From: Ischnura elegans
Lineage: Eukaryota; Arthropoda; Insecta; Odonata; Coenagrionidae
DNA: 64,000 nucleotides
Assembly (NCBI RefSeq): GCF_921293095.1
Contig: NC_060252.1
Coordinates: 74,048,866-74,112,865 of the forward strand
Direction of reading: 5' to 3'
Below the pieces are notes generated by a model. It worked only from the letters and a program-made list of their open reading frames with translations, was not told where the DNA came from and ran no database searches. Each line of letters starts with the position of its first letter. The stretch's first letter is position 1. This document shows positions 21,222 through 32,076 of the stretch, in pieces. The position numbers and the translations under genes were made by a program.

Positions 21222-21822
21222 ATTTAAGTAAATGAAAGGTCGTAGCACTTTTCCACAAGAATTTTTAATGCGTACAACGCGTTTCGGCTCACTGAGCCAT
21301 CATCTGGTACAAGACGCTTGAACACATGTGAAGATCCCTTTTATACCCTTGAGAGAGGAGAGTATTGGAGAAGGAGAGGATTTGACATCTTTGAGGATGG
21401 GGGGGGGGGTGGGAACGGGTGTACAGAGTATTTTCACTCTTCTCAACACCCCCTCCTCCTGTTTTGCTATGGTCTTCCGCACGTGTCGTCATTTTACAGT
21501 TATGACCAGAACCCTCCCTCCAACGTGGGTTCTCCACATCCCGTAGTTGTATCTTTCCCCATTGTCTATACTCTGTACACCCGTTCCCACCCCCCCCCCC
21601 CCCCATCCTCAAAGATGTCAAATCCTCTCCTTCTCCAATACTCTCCTCTCTCAAGGGTATAAAAGGGATCTTCACATGTGTTCAAGCGTCTTGTACCAGA
21701 TGATGGCTCAGTGAGCCGAAACGCGTTGTACGCATTAAAAATTCTTGTGGAAAAGTGCTACGACCTTTCATTTACTTAAATATGTCTAACTTCCACCAAT
21801 TGAAGCCTGAATCTGTTGAACT
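21222..21822 (+). mobile_element. Foldback (PLE-like) insertion, 12-bp TSD
   Basis: About 211-bp arms (21222-21432 and 21568-21782) are near-perfect inverted copies, differing mainly in the length of a G/C run. They flank a 135-bp centre. A 40-bp non-palindromic tail (ctaacttccaccaattgaag region) follows. The target duplication taacgtgggagt is exact at 21210-21221 and 21823-21834, splitting LINE-B. The right arm holds cagatga, a ggctc-agt-gagcc stem and gaaac. The 128- and 114-codon frames here are hairpin artefacts. Confidence 0.8.
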
Positions 21823-21834
21823 TAACGTGGGAGT

Positions 21835-22090
21835 GCTAAGAAGAGTGGGAGAAAAGGGAGACCTCCTAAAAACCTTAAGCAGAAGACGGGACAAATTAGT
21901 TGACCGCATTATGAGGCATGATGGCCTGATGAAGACAATCGTGGAAGAACAGGTGGAAGGGAAGAAGGGCCAAGTACTGTCCAGAATGAGTTACATAGGA
22001 TAGGCTACAAAAGGTGTAAAAGAGTGGAAATACGTCACTATGAAAAGACAAGCGGAGAGAGAAATGGAGAGCTGCGTCAAACCATTCCTA
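21835..22090 (+). mobile_element. LINE-B (RTE-like), segment 2
   Basis: Resumes LINE-B as NVGVLRRVGEKGDLLKTLSR, then RHDGLMKTIVEEQ and SRMSYIG. It runs to gcgtcaaaccattccta, where a Harbinger-like MITE interrupts it. The last LINE bases and gatgat tail are at 22325-22352. Confidence 0.85.
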
Positions 22091-22324
22091 AGGCCGTTTT
22101 ACACGGTATACGGAATTGCGCAGTCTGACGTACGTGTGAAGGCGCAATCATAATTGCGTCGTGTAAAGCGGTGAATTGCTAGAACACATGCGAGAATGCG
22201 TGGATGCGAGACGGCAAAATAGCCCCTGTTCTAATTTCGTTCATGCATTCGCGCAATTCCACGCCATTTTAGAAATTAATGCAGCTCTAACCTGCGCAAT
22301 TCCGTGTACCGTGTAAAACGGCCT
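22091..22324. mobile_element. PIF/Harbinger-like MITE C in LINE-B 3' end
   Basis: A 234-bp element with ends aggccgttttacacggta...taccgtgtaaaacggcct. It splits the LINE-B 3' motif that is intact elsewhere in inverse as caatcctaagattggttt. Flanks are cta and tta. It belongs to a second subfamily with 26976 and 52375, distinct from MITE A and B. Confidence 0.85.
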
Positions 22325-22352
22325 TTAGGATTGTCGACTAATGATGATGATG
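22325..22352 (+). mobile_element. LINE-B terminal segment with gatgat tail
   Basis: ttaggattgtcgactaatga then a short gatgatgatg repeat. Short microsatellite-like tails are characteristic of RTE-clade LINEs, supporting that assignment. Confidence 0.65.
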
Positions 22353-23020
22353 TTGTAGGTGGTTATCACGGAAGGCGCGGGAGAGAATGTGGAGTGAAAG
22401 AATGCGAGTATTTCTGAGGATCGGTTCTTGCCACTTGAGGCATTGTAACCTCTTCAGTCCCACCGTAATATACATGTCATCGCACATAAGCTTTTTTTAT
22501 CATATCCTGATCTAGGAGTGCCTCCATGCGCTGAGCGCCGCTTGTACCTTATTCTACACATTACGCGCTTGAATATACGAAGCTGTTTTCCACCTCTCTC
22601 TTGAAAAGGGCTGGTTGATGACGAAAGATTCCAGTTTTGGTGTTATTCTACAATGAGTTGCATTAAGAAATTGGAGTACCATTTATTGACACTATTTTAC
22701 TATTTATTGATGTTATCTCAATAACATGACCTTATATAACATCAATACTCTGCATGTAAGCATTTTTTTTATTTTAAAATTTATAAAATCCTTTTCTTGT
22801 AATTGTTGCATTATTTTTATGTATCATGAGTGATACAAGGGGTTACCATCACTACGATTACAATTTTTTTCAGCGGATTAATATTTTTCAGTAATATTTC
22901 TGTAGAAAAATAAGGTAAACGCAAGTTTTCTTCGGAAATAGAAGTTTCGAGTCTAAAGAGGATATATGAAAGATAATTCATGAATATTCCCTACGAGTGG
23001 ATAATGGGGCCGAGGATAAT
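22353..23020. other. No gene recognised
   Basis: No coding or repeat feature identified. Confidence 0.35.
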
Positions 23021-23803
23021 AGGGTGGTTTCCTATTATTTTTATTGCCTAAATCGAAAGATTATCACTCCTGGAGTTCCTACGTATTACACGCATTTAGA
23101 TTTTTAAATGACGATATCTATTTTTCGCGATTAAATGAAAAGTGAAAATTATCAAGTGCACGAAAACGCGACGGGTAAGTATGAATGCCAGGAAAACTCC
23201 GTGTGACGTCGTTCTGGGTCCCGCTGCCGCAAGTGAGGTGACCTTGGGGCGAGGCTTTGAGCGCTGATACGACGCAGGATGCTAGCAGGTAGCTGAGTAC
23301 CCTGCTAGCTGGTAGCGCTTGGCTTAAATAAGGATTATAAATACCTTATCAAACGAAAAAAACTTTCCGTCCTTAGCCAGTTTTAATAAGTGATTATTAA
23401 AACATGTTCCCCTGAGCTCTGTGCCTCATGCATGCATTGGTAATCTCAGACGATGTAAAACTCCTATCTACTCGCATAGAAACTAGGTCCCCTTGGCCAG
23501 TTTTAATAAGTTATTATTAAAACAGGTTCCCCTGAGCTCTGTGCCTCATGCATGCATTGGTAATCTCAGACGATGTAAAACTCCTATCTACTCGCATAGA
23601 AACTAGGTCCCTGTGACGTCACGTGGAGCGGCATCGCATGGGCGCCAATCTGGCCTTTTTCAAATGAGGATAAAATTGACCCTTGCCATTCGTCTAAACC
23701 GGTATTTCTAAAACCAAATAATTTGTATGTTATGAATACACTAATGGTGGGTAACGAATAGCAATCAATGCCTTTCGTTTTCTTTGTTGAAGGAAACTAC
23801 CCT
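23021..23803 (+). mobile_element. ATAGGG-family MITE, copy 3, with internal tandem duplication
   Basis: A 783-bp full-length copy with ends agggtggtttcc...ggaaactaccct. It is about 120 bp longer than its relatives because the block from about 23374 to 23493 (ccagttttaataag...actaggtcccc) is repeated in tandem at 23494-23613. Confidence 0.85.
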
Positions 23804-23839
23804 ATTCCATTAAGTTGAATGTAGCTGGAGAGTCAGTTC

Positions 23840-24120
23840 ATCGATGCGAGATTCGCATCGAGATCGAATCGTTTGGCGGGGTCGATTGATCCGGCATATC
23901 GTATCTCGCGCCTCCACTGGCAGGCGGCGGCAGCTGCTGCGTCACACGAGGGTTGATGGGAATCGATATCGGCGAAGGGGAGGGGGAGGACAGGAAATTG
24001 ACCCCGTGATAGGGCTCCCCACTCCAGGACCAACCGCCGCGCCGTAGACACTGTCAGGGTCGGCCGATCGAGGGGACTTTGGGGGTAGGGTGCACAGGGA
24101 TGCGACCGAAAGCCCACTAA
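23840..24120. repeat. Repeat F, copy 1 (GC-rich)
   Basis: Blocks ggaaattgaccccgtgatag, gggctcccca and actgtcagggtcggcc recur at 26190-26325 as ggaaatcgaccccttt, gggtcccc and actgtcagggtcagcc. Both-strand ORFs are due to GC content. In each case an ATAGGG MITE lies within about 40 bp, upstream here and downstream at the other site. Confidence 0.5.
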
Positions 24121-24150
24121 GTTAGATTAAATTGGAGTATGGCATGGCGT

Positions 24151-24425
24151 GATTCCGTCACGGACGCGTACACTTCTTAAGATGGCTCATTACCTATCGT
24201 GGGAAACGCATGCAACGAATATTTGTGACGTAGCCCTAAAGGAGCTAGGATTATTCAGGATTGATGTCTGAATGTTTGTCGGATGAAATAGTTAAAGGAA
24301 GGTAGTTTTTTTCCGTAACGGACGCGTACAATCCTCAAGGGGGCTCAGTACCTATCGTGGAGAACGCATACAACAAATATTTATGATATAGCCCTGAATG
24401 AGCAAGCATTCGTCAAGATAGACGT
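24151..24425 (+). repeat. Tandem repeat, ~160-bp unit, about 1.7 copies
   Basis: Unit starts at 24151 (ttccgtcacggacgcgtaca) and 24311 (ttccgtaacggacgcgtaca), with matching acctatcgtgg and aacgcat(g/a)caac blocks. It lies directly upstream of repeat E. Confidence 0.7.
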
Positions 24426-24625
24426 GACTGAACTGTACTGATTTCCGCTGGGCAACCAAATTTTGGCCGCATTTTCACCGTCAACTTTTTTACGCTCATG
24501 GCTATGAACACAGGGATCCTAAAACGCTAGTCGGTGGTATAACTACATCGCTAATTTTCCGAGGGTGTAACGGAAGTTGAAGACTGTAGAGAAGCTCAGA
24601 CGGACCGATAGGTATTAGATGGACT
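24425..24625 (+). repeat. Repeat E, copy 2
   Basis: Matches 19978-20178 over about 200 bp and is followed at once by a LINE-A fragment on the same strand. Confidence 0.55.
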
Positions 24626-25090
24626 CTAAGAAGATAGTATACGTGCATAGGAATATCGAGGTGGGAAGGTTTGCTGATGAAAAAGTGAAAGGAAGGCGAT
24701 TTTTCGCACTAGTCAGTCCACATCTTGAATACGCAGCGAGCAAATGGGATCCAACGCAGAATGGATCTATCCGTGAACTTCATAAGAATACGAGGGAAAG
24801 CTCCGCGTTTCGTCAAAAACTGCTAAATACTCGCAAACAGAATGTGTTACACAGCTCTGAAACGTATTAGGCTGGTAGCCGTTTGAGACTCGGAGGCTAC
24901 GTCTTAGAGTACCTTATGAATTTAGAATAGATGTCTTCAGAGTGACACGGAGAACGTTATCGTAGAATCTCACCCTATTTCTAGGTTCAAAAGAAACGAT
25001 AAATTAAGAGAGATATTTTGCCGATCTGATAGGTATAGGAATTCATTTTTCCTCCAAACAACGGAGAACGTTAATGAATACCAGGTGGAA
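24610..25090 (+). mobile_element. LINE-A (jockey/CR1-like) 3' half
   Basis: Frame 24619-24870 reads VGRFADEKVKGRRFFALVSP, then HLEYAASKWDP and IRELHKNTRES, the RT C-terminal region. After a frameshift come the degenerate leucine-rich segment and SDKLREIF (about 24995-25030). Similarity fades at about 25090 without a tail. Confidence 0.8.
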
Positions 25091-26189
25091 CTCGATGTTT
25101 CTATTCTTTCTATCTTTACTGCTGTCCTGACACTGCCATACGCCAATGAGGTGGCTTTCGGGGTACTAGTATGTAGATGCTGATGAATTCCTTCGCTGCC
25201 TGTCATCATGATGTCCCATATAGTTACTTAACCTTAGCCAGTGTACATTTTACCAATGTTTCTGTATTTTTAAGGTTTTGTCAATGCGATTGATTGTTTG
25301 GGGCGTAACTTTGTGAAAGCGATTCATTATTAAAATTAAAAAGAAGCACAAAGTTCTTCTTTTTTATTTGTTAATGTGACAAATTGTTCATTTTAGCTAC
25401 GAGTTACAGGAAAGACGGACTTAAACTTACTTTTTCCGAGTTTTAGAGAATTTATTCATTTTATTTTGACCCAAAAATCAAATATTTTACTACATAGCAA
25501 ATATTGGTTCTGAAACAACATGCATCGTTTCATTTATGAATAGAAAGCTAAAGAATGAATTAAATTTTTACGGATGTTTCGAGAATTTTCTCCGATCTTT
25601 GCTCTTACTTATCGACAAAACTGAAAATACTCCCTGAATATACGGCTGTTTAGGAAACTGTGGCTGAATAATTATCACTTTTCGAGTGTACTGATTAACC
25701 GTATAAACCCGTTGAAATGCGAACAGAAAAGCCTTGGACTTTTCTGTTAATCCTATCGCAAGGCCTTGGATACCTTATGAAGATCATTTCGTGTTATATA
25801 TACTATTGTAACTCTCGTCTTGCAATATACTCAGGCAGTCGGGCATGCTTTTTTTATCCCAGGGATTTGTAAATAGAGCTAGTAGCGAAGGAATCCGTTT
25901 AAGGAAAAGCGCTTTCATTTTCGGCTCATATTTGAGAGGAAACATGTGTTTCTTACACGGGTTGGTATGGCATTTGCCAACCGTCACACTAAATATTGGA
26001 AATAATCGTGGACCAGCTTGCTTTAACATTCACCGAGTCACCTGCATATGCACGCTAAACAAACATCTAGAGAAGAAATCATTTGCCTCGACTTGAATTC
26101 GATTTACGAACATCCAGATTCGTTGGCTAGTGCTCTAACCAGGGTAGGGTCACAGTATCTTAAACTGGTTAGCTTAATCCTGGAGAATT
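25091..26189. other. No gene recognised
   Basis: About 1.1 kb. Complementary frames at 25784-26096 overlap on opposite strands and have no recognised motif. Confidence 0.35.
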
Positions 26190-26325
26190 CGGAGGGAGGC
26201 CGGGAAATCGACCCCTTTGGATAGGGTCCCCTTCTCCCGCCTAAGCCGTATCAACTGTCAGGGTCAGCCCAATGAGAGGACAAAGGGAGCAGAGGGTGAA
26301 GGGATACGAGAGCCATGGCTAGATA
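26190..26325. repeat. Repeat F, copy 2
   Basis: Diverged relative of 23840-24120, sharing the ccgggaaatcgacccc and actgtcagggtcagcc blocks. Abuts the next ATAGGG MITE. Confidence 0.45.
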
Positions 26326-26329
26326 GAAT

Positions 26330-26931
26330 AGGGTGGTTACCTATCTTTTTATTGCCTAAATCGAAAGATTATTACTCCTGAAGTACGCATTTCACGCTTT
26401 TAGATTTTTAAATGACGATATCTATTTTTCGCGATTAAATGAAAAGTGAAATTTTTCAAGCGCGCGAAAACGCGACGGCTAAGTCTGAATGCTGGGAAAA
26501 TCCCGTGTGACGTCTGGCTGTTGCTGTGTGAGGCCACCTGGGTGCGAGGCTACGATGCGGGCTGCTTGCTGCCGAGCATGGCGGTAGCGTGCAGTACCCT
26601 GCTAGCAGGTAGCGCTTTGCTGAAATAAGGATTATTAATACCCTATCAAACGTAGGAAACTCTCCGACCATAGGCAATTTTAATAGGTGGTTATTAAGGA
26701 TTGTTTCCCTGAGCTCATGCATGTCGGTAATCTCAGACGATGTAAAACTCCTATCTACTCGTATAGAATCTAGGTCCTTGGCCTTTTTCAAATGAGGTTA
26801 AAATTGACCGTCAACATTCGTCTAAACCAGGATTTCTAAAACCAAATAATGTGTATATTATGAACACACTTATGGTGGGTAACGAATCGCAATCAAAGCT
26901 TTCCGTTCTCTTTGATGAAGGAAACTACCCT
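26330..26931 (+). mobile_element. ATAGGG-family MITE, copy 4, internally deleted
   Basis: A 602-bp copy with intact ends agggtggttacc and ggaaactaccct. Relative to the others it lacks the gtgacgtcacgtggagtgg... block between aggtcc and ttggcctttttc. The 26446-26628 frame is internal MITE sequence. Confidence 0.8.
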
Positions 26932-26975
26932 ATTGGATTATGGCAGGGCGCCATTCCGAATCTGGCTTATTCTCT

Positions 26976-27175
26976 TACGGCCGTTTTACAATGGGCACGT
27001 GTTTGCGCAGGTTAGAACTGCATTAATATCTCAAACGACGTGCAACATCGCGATTGCACGGACGAAATTGCAGCAGAGATTATTTTGCCATCTCACGTCC
27101 ATGCATTCTCACATGCGGTGTAGCAATTAACCGCTTCACACGTCGTAATTTTGACTGCGACTTCGTACACAGAAT
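26976..27175 (-). mobile_element. PIF/Harbinger-like MITE D, degraded
   Basis: acggccgttttaca, then tgcgcaggttagaactgcatt, ttgccatctc and gtagcaattaaccgctt follow the 22091 MITE in inverse orientation. The distal terminus is lost near 27175. Confidence 0.6.
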
Positions 27176-27309
27176 TAGAACTCACAAATAGATTAGATGA
27201 CTTGTAGTGTAGCCCACTAACTTATGTATAACTTGATGCATGTTTCAATTTTATTATTATTTCTAACAGCATTTGGTAGTATAATTTGTTAGTATGCGAG
27301 ACATTTTTT

Positions 27310-27425
27310 TGGACCTAGGGGTGTGCATGTGGGAGTACAATTGCATGCTGCATGCTGGTGATTGATCGCTCCCTGCCAAACACCCTAGAGGTGGCTCGCA
27401 GGGTATTATGTAGATGTGGATATAT
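27310..27425 (+). mobile_element. LINE-A-type 3' UTR / SINE-like piece
   Basis: gcatgctgcatgctggtgat, then gccaaacaccctagaggtgg and ggtattatgtagatgt. This is the cleanest example of the conserved 3' UTR block in the window. Confidence 0.6.
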
Positions 27426-27427
27426 AA

Positions 27428-27800
27428 ATGAAGCTAGAATACGTCAAGCCTGTATTCTGTAGGTATCTGGACGAATAAGTGGCCGCACTTCGCAATCGTC
27501 CGACTGCATCTCGAATACGCGGCAAGCATATGGGGTCCGATGAAAAGAGTATTTATTAATGAACTTAAAAAAATACGAAGTAAAGCGATGCGACTCATTA
27601 AACACTGCAAAGAACGAACAATAGGCGAGGCACAGATACGATAAAAATTAAGTCGGAAGCAGCCAAGGTCGCGGAAACTATGTGCTAGGTTTAAATTGCA
27701 AGAGAAATTTTTAAAACTAATATCTTTCAGTGCGACTCGGAGAAAATCCTAGAGCTGCTGCATCCAAGTGTTTCCAGGTCTGGCAAAAGAGATAAAGTAA
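27428..27800 (+). mobile_element. LINE-A RT C-terminal fragment
   Basis: Encodes in broken frames ...FAIVRLHLEYAASIWGP and ELKKIRSKAMRLIKHCK, then a segment corresponding to ...F.LQEKFLKLIS. It starts directly after another LINE-A 3' UTR piece, giving a head-to-tail arrangement. Confidence 0.75.
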
Positions 27801-30725
27801 GAAATATACTATAACGAAATAATAATTGTATCATTTATTTTTCTCACATTTTTACAACCGCTTTTAACATTATTTGTAAATAGTTTACAGCTCAGCAATC
27901 AGTTTAATGTCTTAGAATAATGAAAGGTAAATAAAACTTTGTTCCTTGGTACAATATTATATTTAAATCATTTACAAAGGAAAATATACAGCGACAATGC
28001 AGAACGTACATACATGTGAATATATAGTGTTCAAAAGGCAATTTAGGTTGGGCTATCAATGAATGAATAACATTTTTTCGGAATTTTTGCAAGGATGACG
28101 TGTTTTTTATTGGTTTGGGAAGGTTGTTCGATGTTTTTGAGGCGGCAACGATGTATGATTTGTGAAAAGTTGTGGGGCGACAATGGAATACATGAAGATA
28201 GTTGGATTCAGCTGTAATAACAACATTAGGCAAGTCATTCGTCCTCCCGTGGAATTTATTTAACGAGTTATTTTAACGAAGGACTTCATTTAATGTTAGG
28301 CCGACAAAAAATCTTCTAAGGAGTAAAAAGGCTTTGGATGGAATGTAAGCGAAATTTATGCAGTCTCCGTACGTTCAACAACTGATTTGCATGGAGTGTG
28401 ACCGTTATTTTAGCGAAGGGAAAGCGTGAACTAATCTAAGTCTACAGCATAGAAGCCACCATCTCATGGTAGTCCGTCAGGGGTTGCCTGTCACCGGATG
28501 TATAGACAACCTGCGCATAATTACTAGGGAGGTTCTAGCTCTCATCAGTCTTTATTAAATCCAATCGTTCTTTTATTAAAGTAGCTGGACCACAGACCGC
28601 CATGCATCTCAATAATAAGAAAATTCAAATTCGTTGTCGAAATCAGTATCAAAATTATAATCTGACGCGTCATTAGATAATAATTTGGGAACTTAATAAG
28701 GTTTGGAAGGACCAAAACAAGTTTCTTCTAAACTGCATTTATAAGAGGATGAAGTTTTCTTTTTGAATTTTTATGTAACTGTGTGACGTATTTTATCTGT
28801 CTATATGATATTATTCTGCCCTTTTAATTGTTTTATATAGCAATAAGAGATTTTATTCTGTAATTTATGTGATACATTTTTCATTCAAGTAATAATAATA
28901 ATATTGTTATTATTACATTTATCATCGTTATTAACATTATTGTTGTTATCATTATGATTGGATCTGTATTAACTAGATAGTTACACGACCTGACGAAAGA
29001 TCATGAGATCACAAAGAAATGTTTAATGATTACGAATGAGGTCCTACTGCGTAATTGAGTTGAGAACAGGAAACGGAGGGCAAATTTTCAAATCGAATAT
29101 GTAAGCAATTACACCAAGCATCTACATGCACGAAATACAAGGTAAACCATTCGCTAAGTGAGTGAGTACGTGAGTGGCACCACGGAGCTACTCCTCGCGC
29201 GTCGTACGACCTGTCTCATTTCAAGGTCAATACATCGCTTTCACTCAGTTGCAAGGATCTAGGTAAATAGCCTTTACCGAAAACAGAGCATCTTGAAGCG
29301 GATTCAGTGCGGTCATAGAGGAGCATACTCGGACCTTTTAACTGCGGACAAACTAACGGAAAAAACTGTAATTTTAAAGCGTGGTTACGATTATTGTTTC
29401 TGGGCGTCCACTGAGTTGTTTGATGTCTGATGACGACAATTACGGCAGCAATCCAGACAACGTCTTCATGTCAGAAGTGGATAACAAATACGAAACGAAA
29501 TACGTTACAATGAGGACAAACCTAACTGAAATATGACCGTAACTACCACCTTTACCATATATACCCTGCATGTACATGTACTCGCTTTCGCTCGCGTATA
29601 TTCGCTGATTGCTACCTGCGCAGTGCGGCCTTTTCCGGTCACACTGCCAGTTCTTACAATTTATGTTGAACCCTATGACGCAGCATCGCATCTCCCTTCG
29701 TTTTTGAGATAATAATTCACGAAATAGTGAATTTCATGCTTAGGCCAAAATTAAAAGTCTCCGATAGGTCTGAAAATTGGAATATCGACGTATTACGAGG
29801 TCTAGATTCGAAAAATCGATTTTTTGGCCCCCCAAAAAGTAGAGGCATAAAGACAGTTGGCAACACTGTACCGTATAGAGAATTTAACGTTTCGATAATT
29901 TTTCCTAGGGTTCCAAATGATTTTAGAGTCGGTCTATTCTATGACTTTTTCTTGTATCTCGTCTCGTTCACCCAAACATTTTCATGAATCAGTGAGTTAG
30001 TCAGTCAGTGGTCGTGGGTTTTACAATATAGCGATGTATTTCTATTTGCATCAAACTATAATTCTGACATGAAGTTTCTTGAGGGATTTCTGGCGAAACT
30101 ATCGTCATCAGACTTCAAACGGCGCGGTGGAAACCCTGAAAACGTATCGTATCAACTACTCACTGCGTAAGCCTTCGTAAGTCCTGAAGGAGTAGTTATT
30201 TTTCATTTCATATAACGTTACCTACGTCATTGCAATTATACCACATAACCATATCGAAACTAGTTAGTTACTGCTGTCAAAATTCGTAATATTATTATTA
30301 GTCAAAATATGAGTTCATGCCAAAACCAGCTCCTCGAAAAAGCTGTAATTCGAGTAAATACAAAATCCAAATTCTCACTCACATTATCAAAAATAAATGT
30401 ACAGATATTCAATACACTCCTATACTTTTGTTTAGGAGGTCACTCTTGTCCATCCCATGACAAACTTATCCTTTCAGTAAGATTCTATCGAAAACAAAGG
30501 AACAAAATGCGAGATTAGAGTACATTGGTCTGTAGAAAACCATCATCAATTCTGAGTAATCCTTGATGAAATCTAATTACGCAATATCTCATTTTGTTCT
30601 TAGAAATCAACTCAAATATGACCATTATGACGCCTGATGTGGATTTATATTCACTCAACAAGCTAAAAGCTTCTTCCGAGGTAATCAGCAGTGTGTAAGT
30701 TAACTCAAAAAATGCATTCCTTCAA
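27801..30725. other. Mostly unannotatable; imperfect taa/tta microsatellite near 28.9 kb
   Basis: Nearly 3 kb with no supported gene. About 28891-28965 is an imperfect trinucleotide array of ataa/ttatta type. About 29780-29880 shares a block with 17380-17440 in inverse orientation. About 30156-30200 shares gcgtaagccttcgtaag-like sequence with about 43230-43270. Frames 27904-28233 and 29440-29691 (minus) have no recognised domains. Confidence 0.4.
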
Positions 30726-30979
30726 TTGAGGTGGTGAGAAGCAAAGGGGTACAATTGATTTTTCTCTAAACAGAGTTTGTTGCAGAAATTAGGCAAAGAA
30801 AGCAAACGAGATCTAGATATTTAGGAGTGCATTTGATTTTGCACTCGATGTCAGCACAGAAAAGAGACTCATTCATTTATATTGGCCACCATTTTTTTTT
30901 TAGATTTCTTATATCTATTTCTGCGCCTTACTCCGTTTCGAAAATTTTACTTGTACCACTTGTCTTCTCACCCCTTCAA
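30726..30979. mobile_element. Foldback MITE family G, copy 1
   Basis: 254 bp with inverted ends ttgaggtggtgagaagcaaa and ttgaaggggtgagaagacaa (the latter read from the other strand). The internal block with aattaggcaaagaaagcaaa and gatgtcagcacaga recurs inverted at 43703-43956. The target duplication is ambiguous because the flanks are palindromic. Confidence 0.65.
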
Positions 30980-31746
30980 TTCAATCACGCTTAGCTGCTT
31001 GACAGTTCGTAATGAGTACCACAGAGCTATGTTTGCATCCACTGTATTTTTTTATGGCACAACAACATAGACGCCATCCTAGGGGACTGTTATAGAAATT
31101 TCTTTCCTGGCATTATAAGAAACTCATTAACGTGTTTCATGGACATGCTCAGACACAAATACCATCTTTATCAGTCGATTGAAAAATAATATATCTTCCG
31201 TAAAAACGAACGTAAAAATGCTTAGTAGTTCTTTGAGTTACATAGTTTTAAATAGGGTTGCACGTTGAAAATGGAGAATATCCATCCAATCCATGCCTGA
31301 CAAATGTGTTTATTTCTTCGAAAATTCATTATAAGATTCTTACGAATGCTTTAAGAGATAAATTTTGGAGGCTTTCCTACTATACATTCGTATTATACTG
31401 TATGACATTTGTTACTACCTATTTTGTAGAGGAATACTTTTTGAAACGAAAATATTTTCCTATCACTTCGGTGTGGGGCAGAGACTAGCCGGATTGGCTC
31501 TTGAACGTGATTGGCTCGGAAAAACAAAGGAAACAAATTTTTGACTCAACATTGAGGCCTCGCTGTTTCATGTGTTGACATAATTCTGAAGAGGTGATAA
31601 CATGCAAAAGGGGAGGGCAGGCGCAAGGAAGGTCAAAGAACTCCCCGGCGTTCTTTTACCTTAGCTAATCTCCGAAAGCAACACTCCCCTGCTCAATGGA
31701 AACACAAACAGTTTCCCCTTCGAAGAGGATCAGTTTAACATGGAGT
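30980..31746. other. No gene recognised
   Basis: AT-rich sequence. The 31258-31488 frame is unrecognised. Confidence 0.35.
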
Positions 31747-32076
31747 CATAGGCGTACCCAGCGAGGGGCAGGTGGGGGGGGGGGGGGGCAGCGGCCCCCC
31801 TTAGAAGCAAAAATCGCAAAGAGTTTTTGGCAAAATCAGTACTGAATTGAAAGTATTCAACACATTTTCTTAAAACCCATAAGAAAAATGATATGTATTA
31901 GTATAAGATATGTAACTAAAATGGAACTATTTTTCAAGGAATTAATAATCTTATGAACTAATAAGGGCTGTTATTATTTTCTTAAAATGTTGGTTTTATG
32001 TACCTTTTCAATGCTAACATGTCACAACTTGGGTTGCCCCCCTCCCCCCCCCGTTATGATCCTGGGTACGCCCTTG
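31747..32076 (+). mobile_element. hAT-like MITE, perfect 8-bp TSD
   Basis: A 330-bp element with ends cataggcgtacccagcgagg and gatcctgggtacgcccttg, and large G and C runs just inside. The flanks catggagt (31739-31746 and 32077-32084) are identical. Confidence 0.9.

Noticed and set aside
21289..21675. 128-codon minus frame and overlapping plus frames
   Set aside because: They lie in the arms of a long inverted repeat, where complementary frames stay open together. The predicted products are mirror-related and contain G/C-run peptides.
21697..21731. Calling a functional hammerhead ribozyme
   Set aside because: The CUGANGA box is one base off, with an extra base before helix II, and no UH cleavage site is clearly placed. 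Kept only as a hypothesis.
23833..24117. 94-codon minus ORF
   Set aside because: GC-rich repeat F sequence. The related copy at 26190 does not preserve a frame.
26446..26628. 60-codon ORF and its 111-codon minus shadow
   Set aside because: Entirely inside an ATAGGG MITE whose other copies do not keep the frame open.
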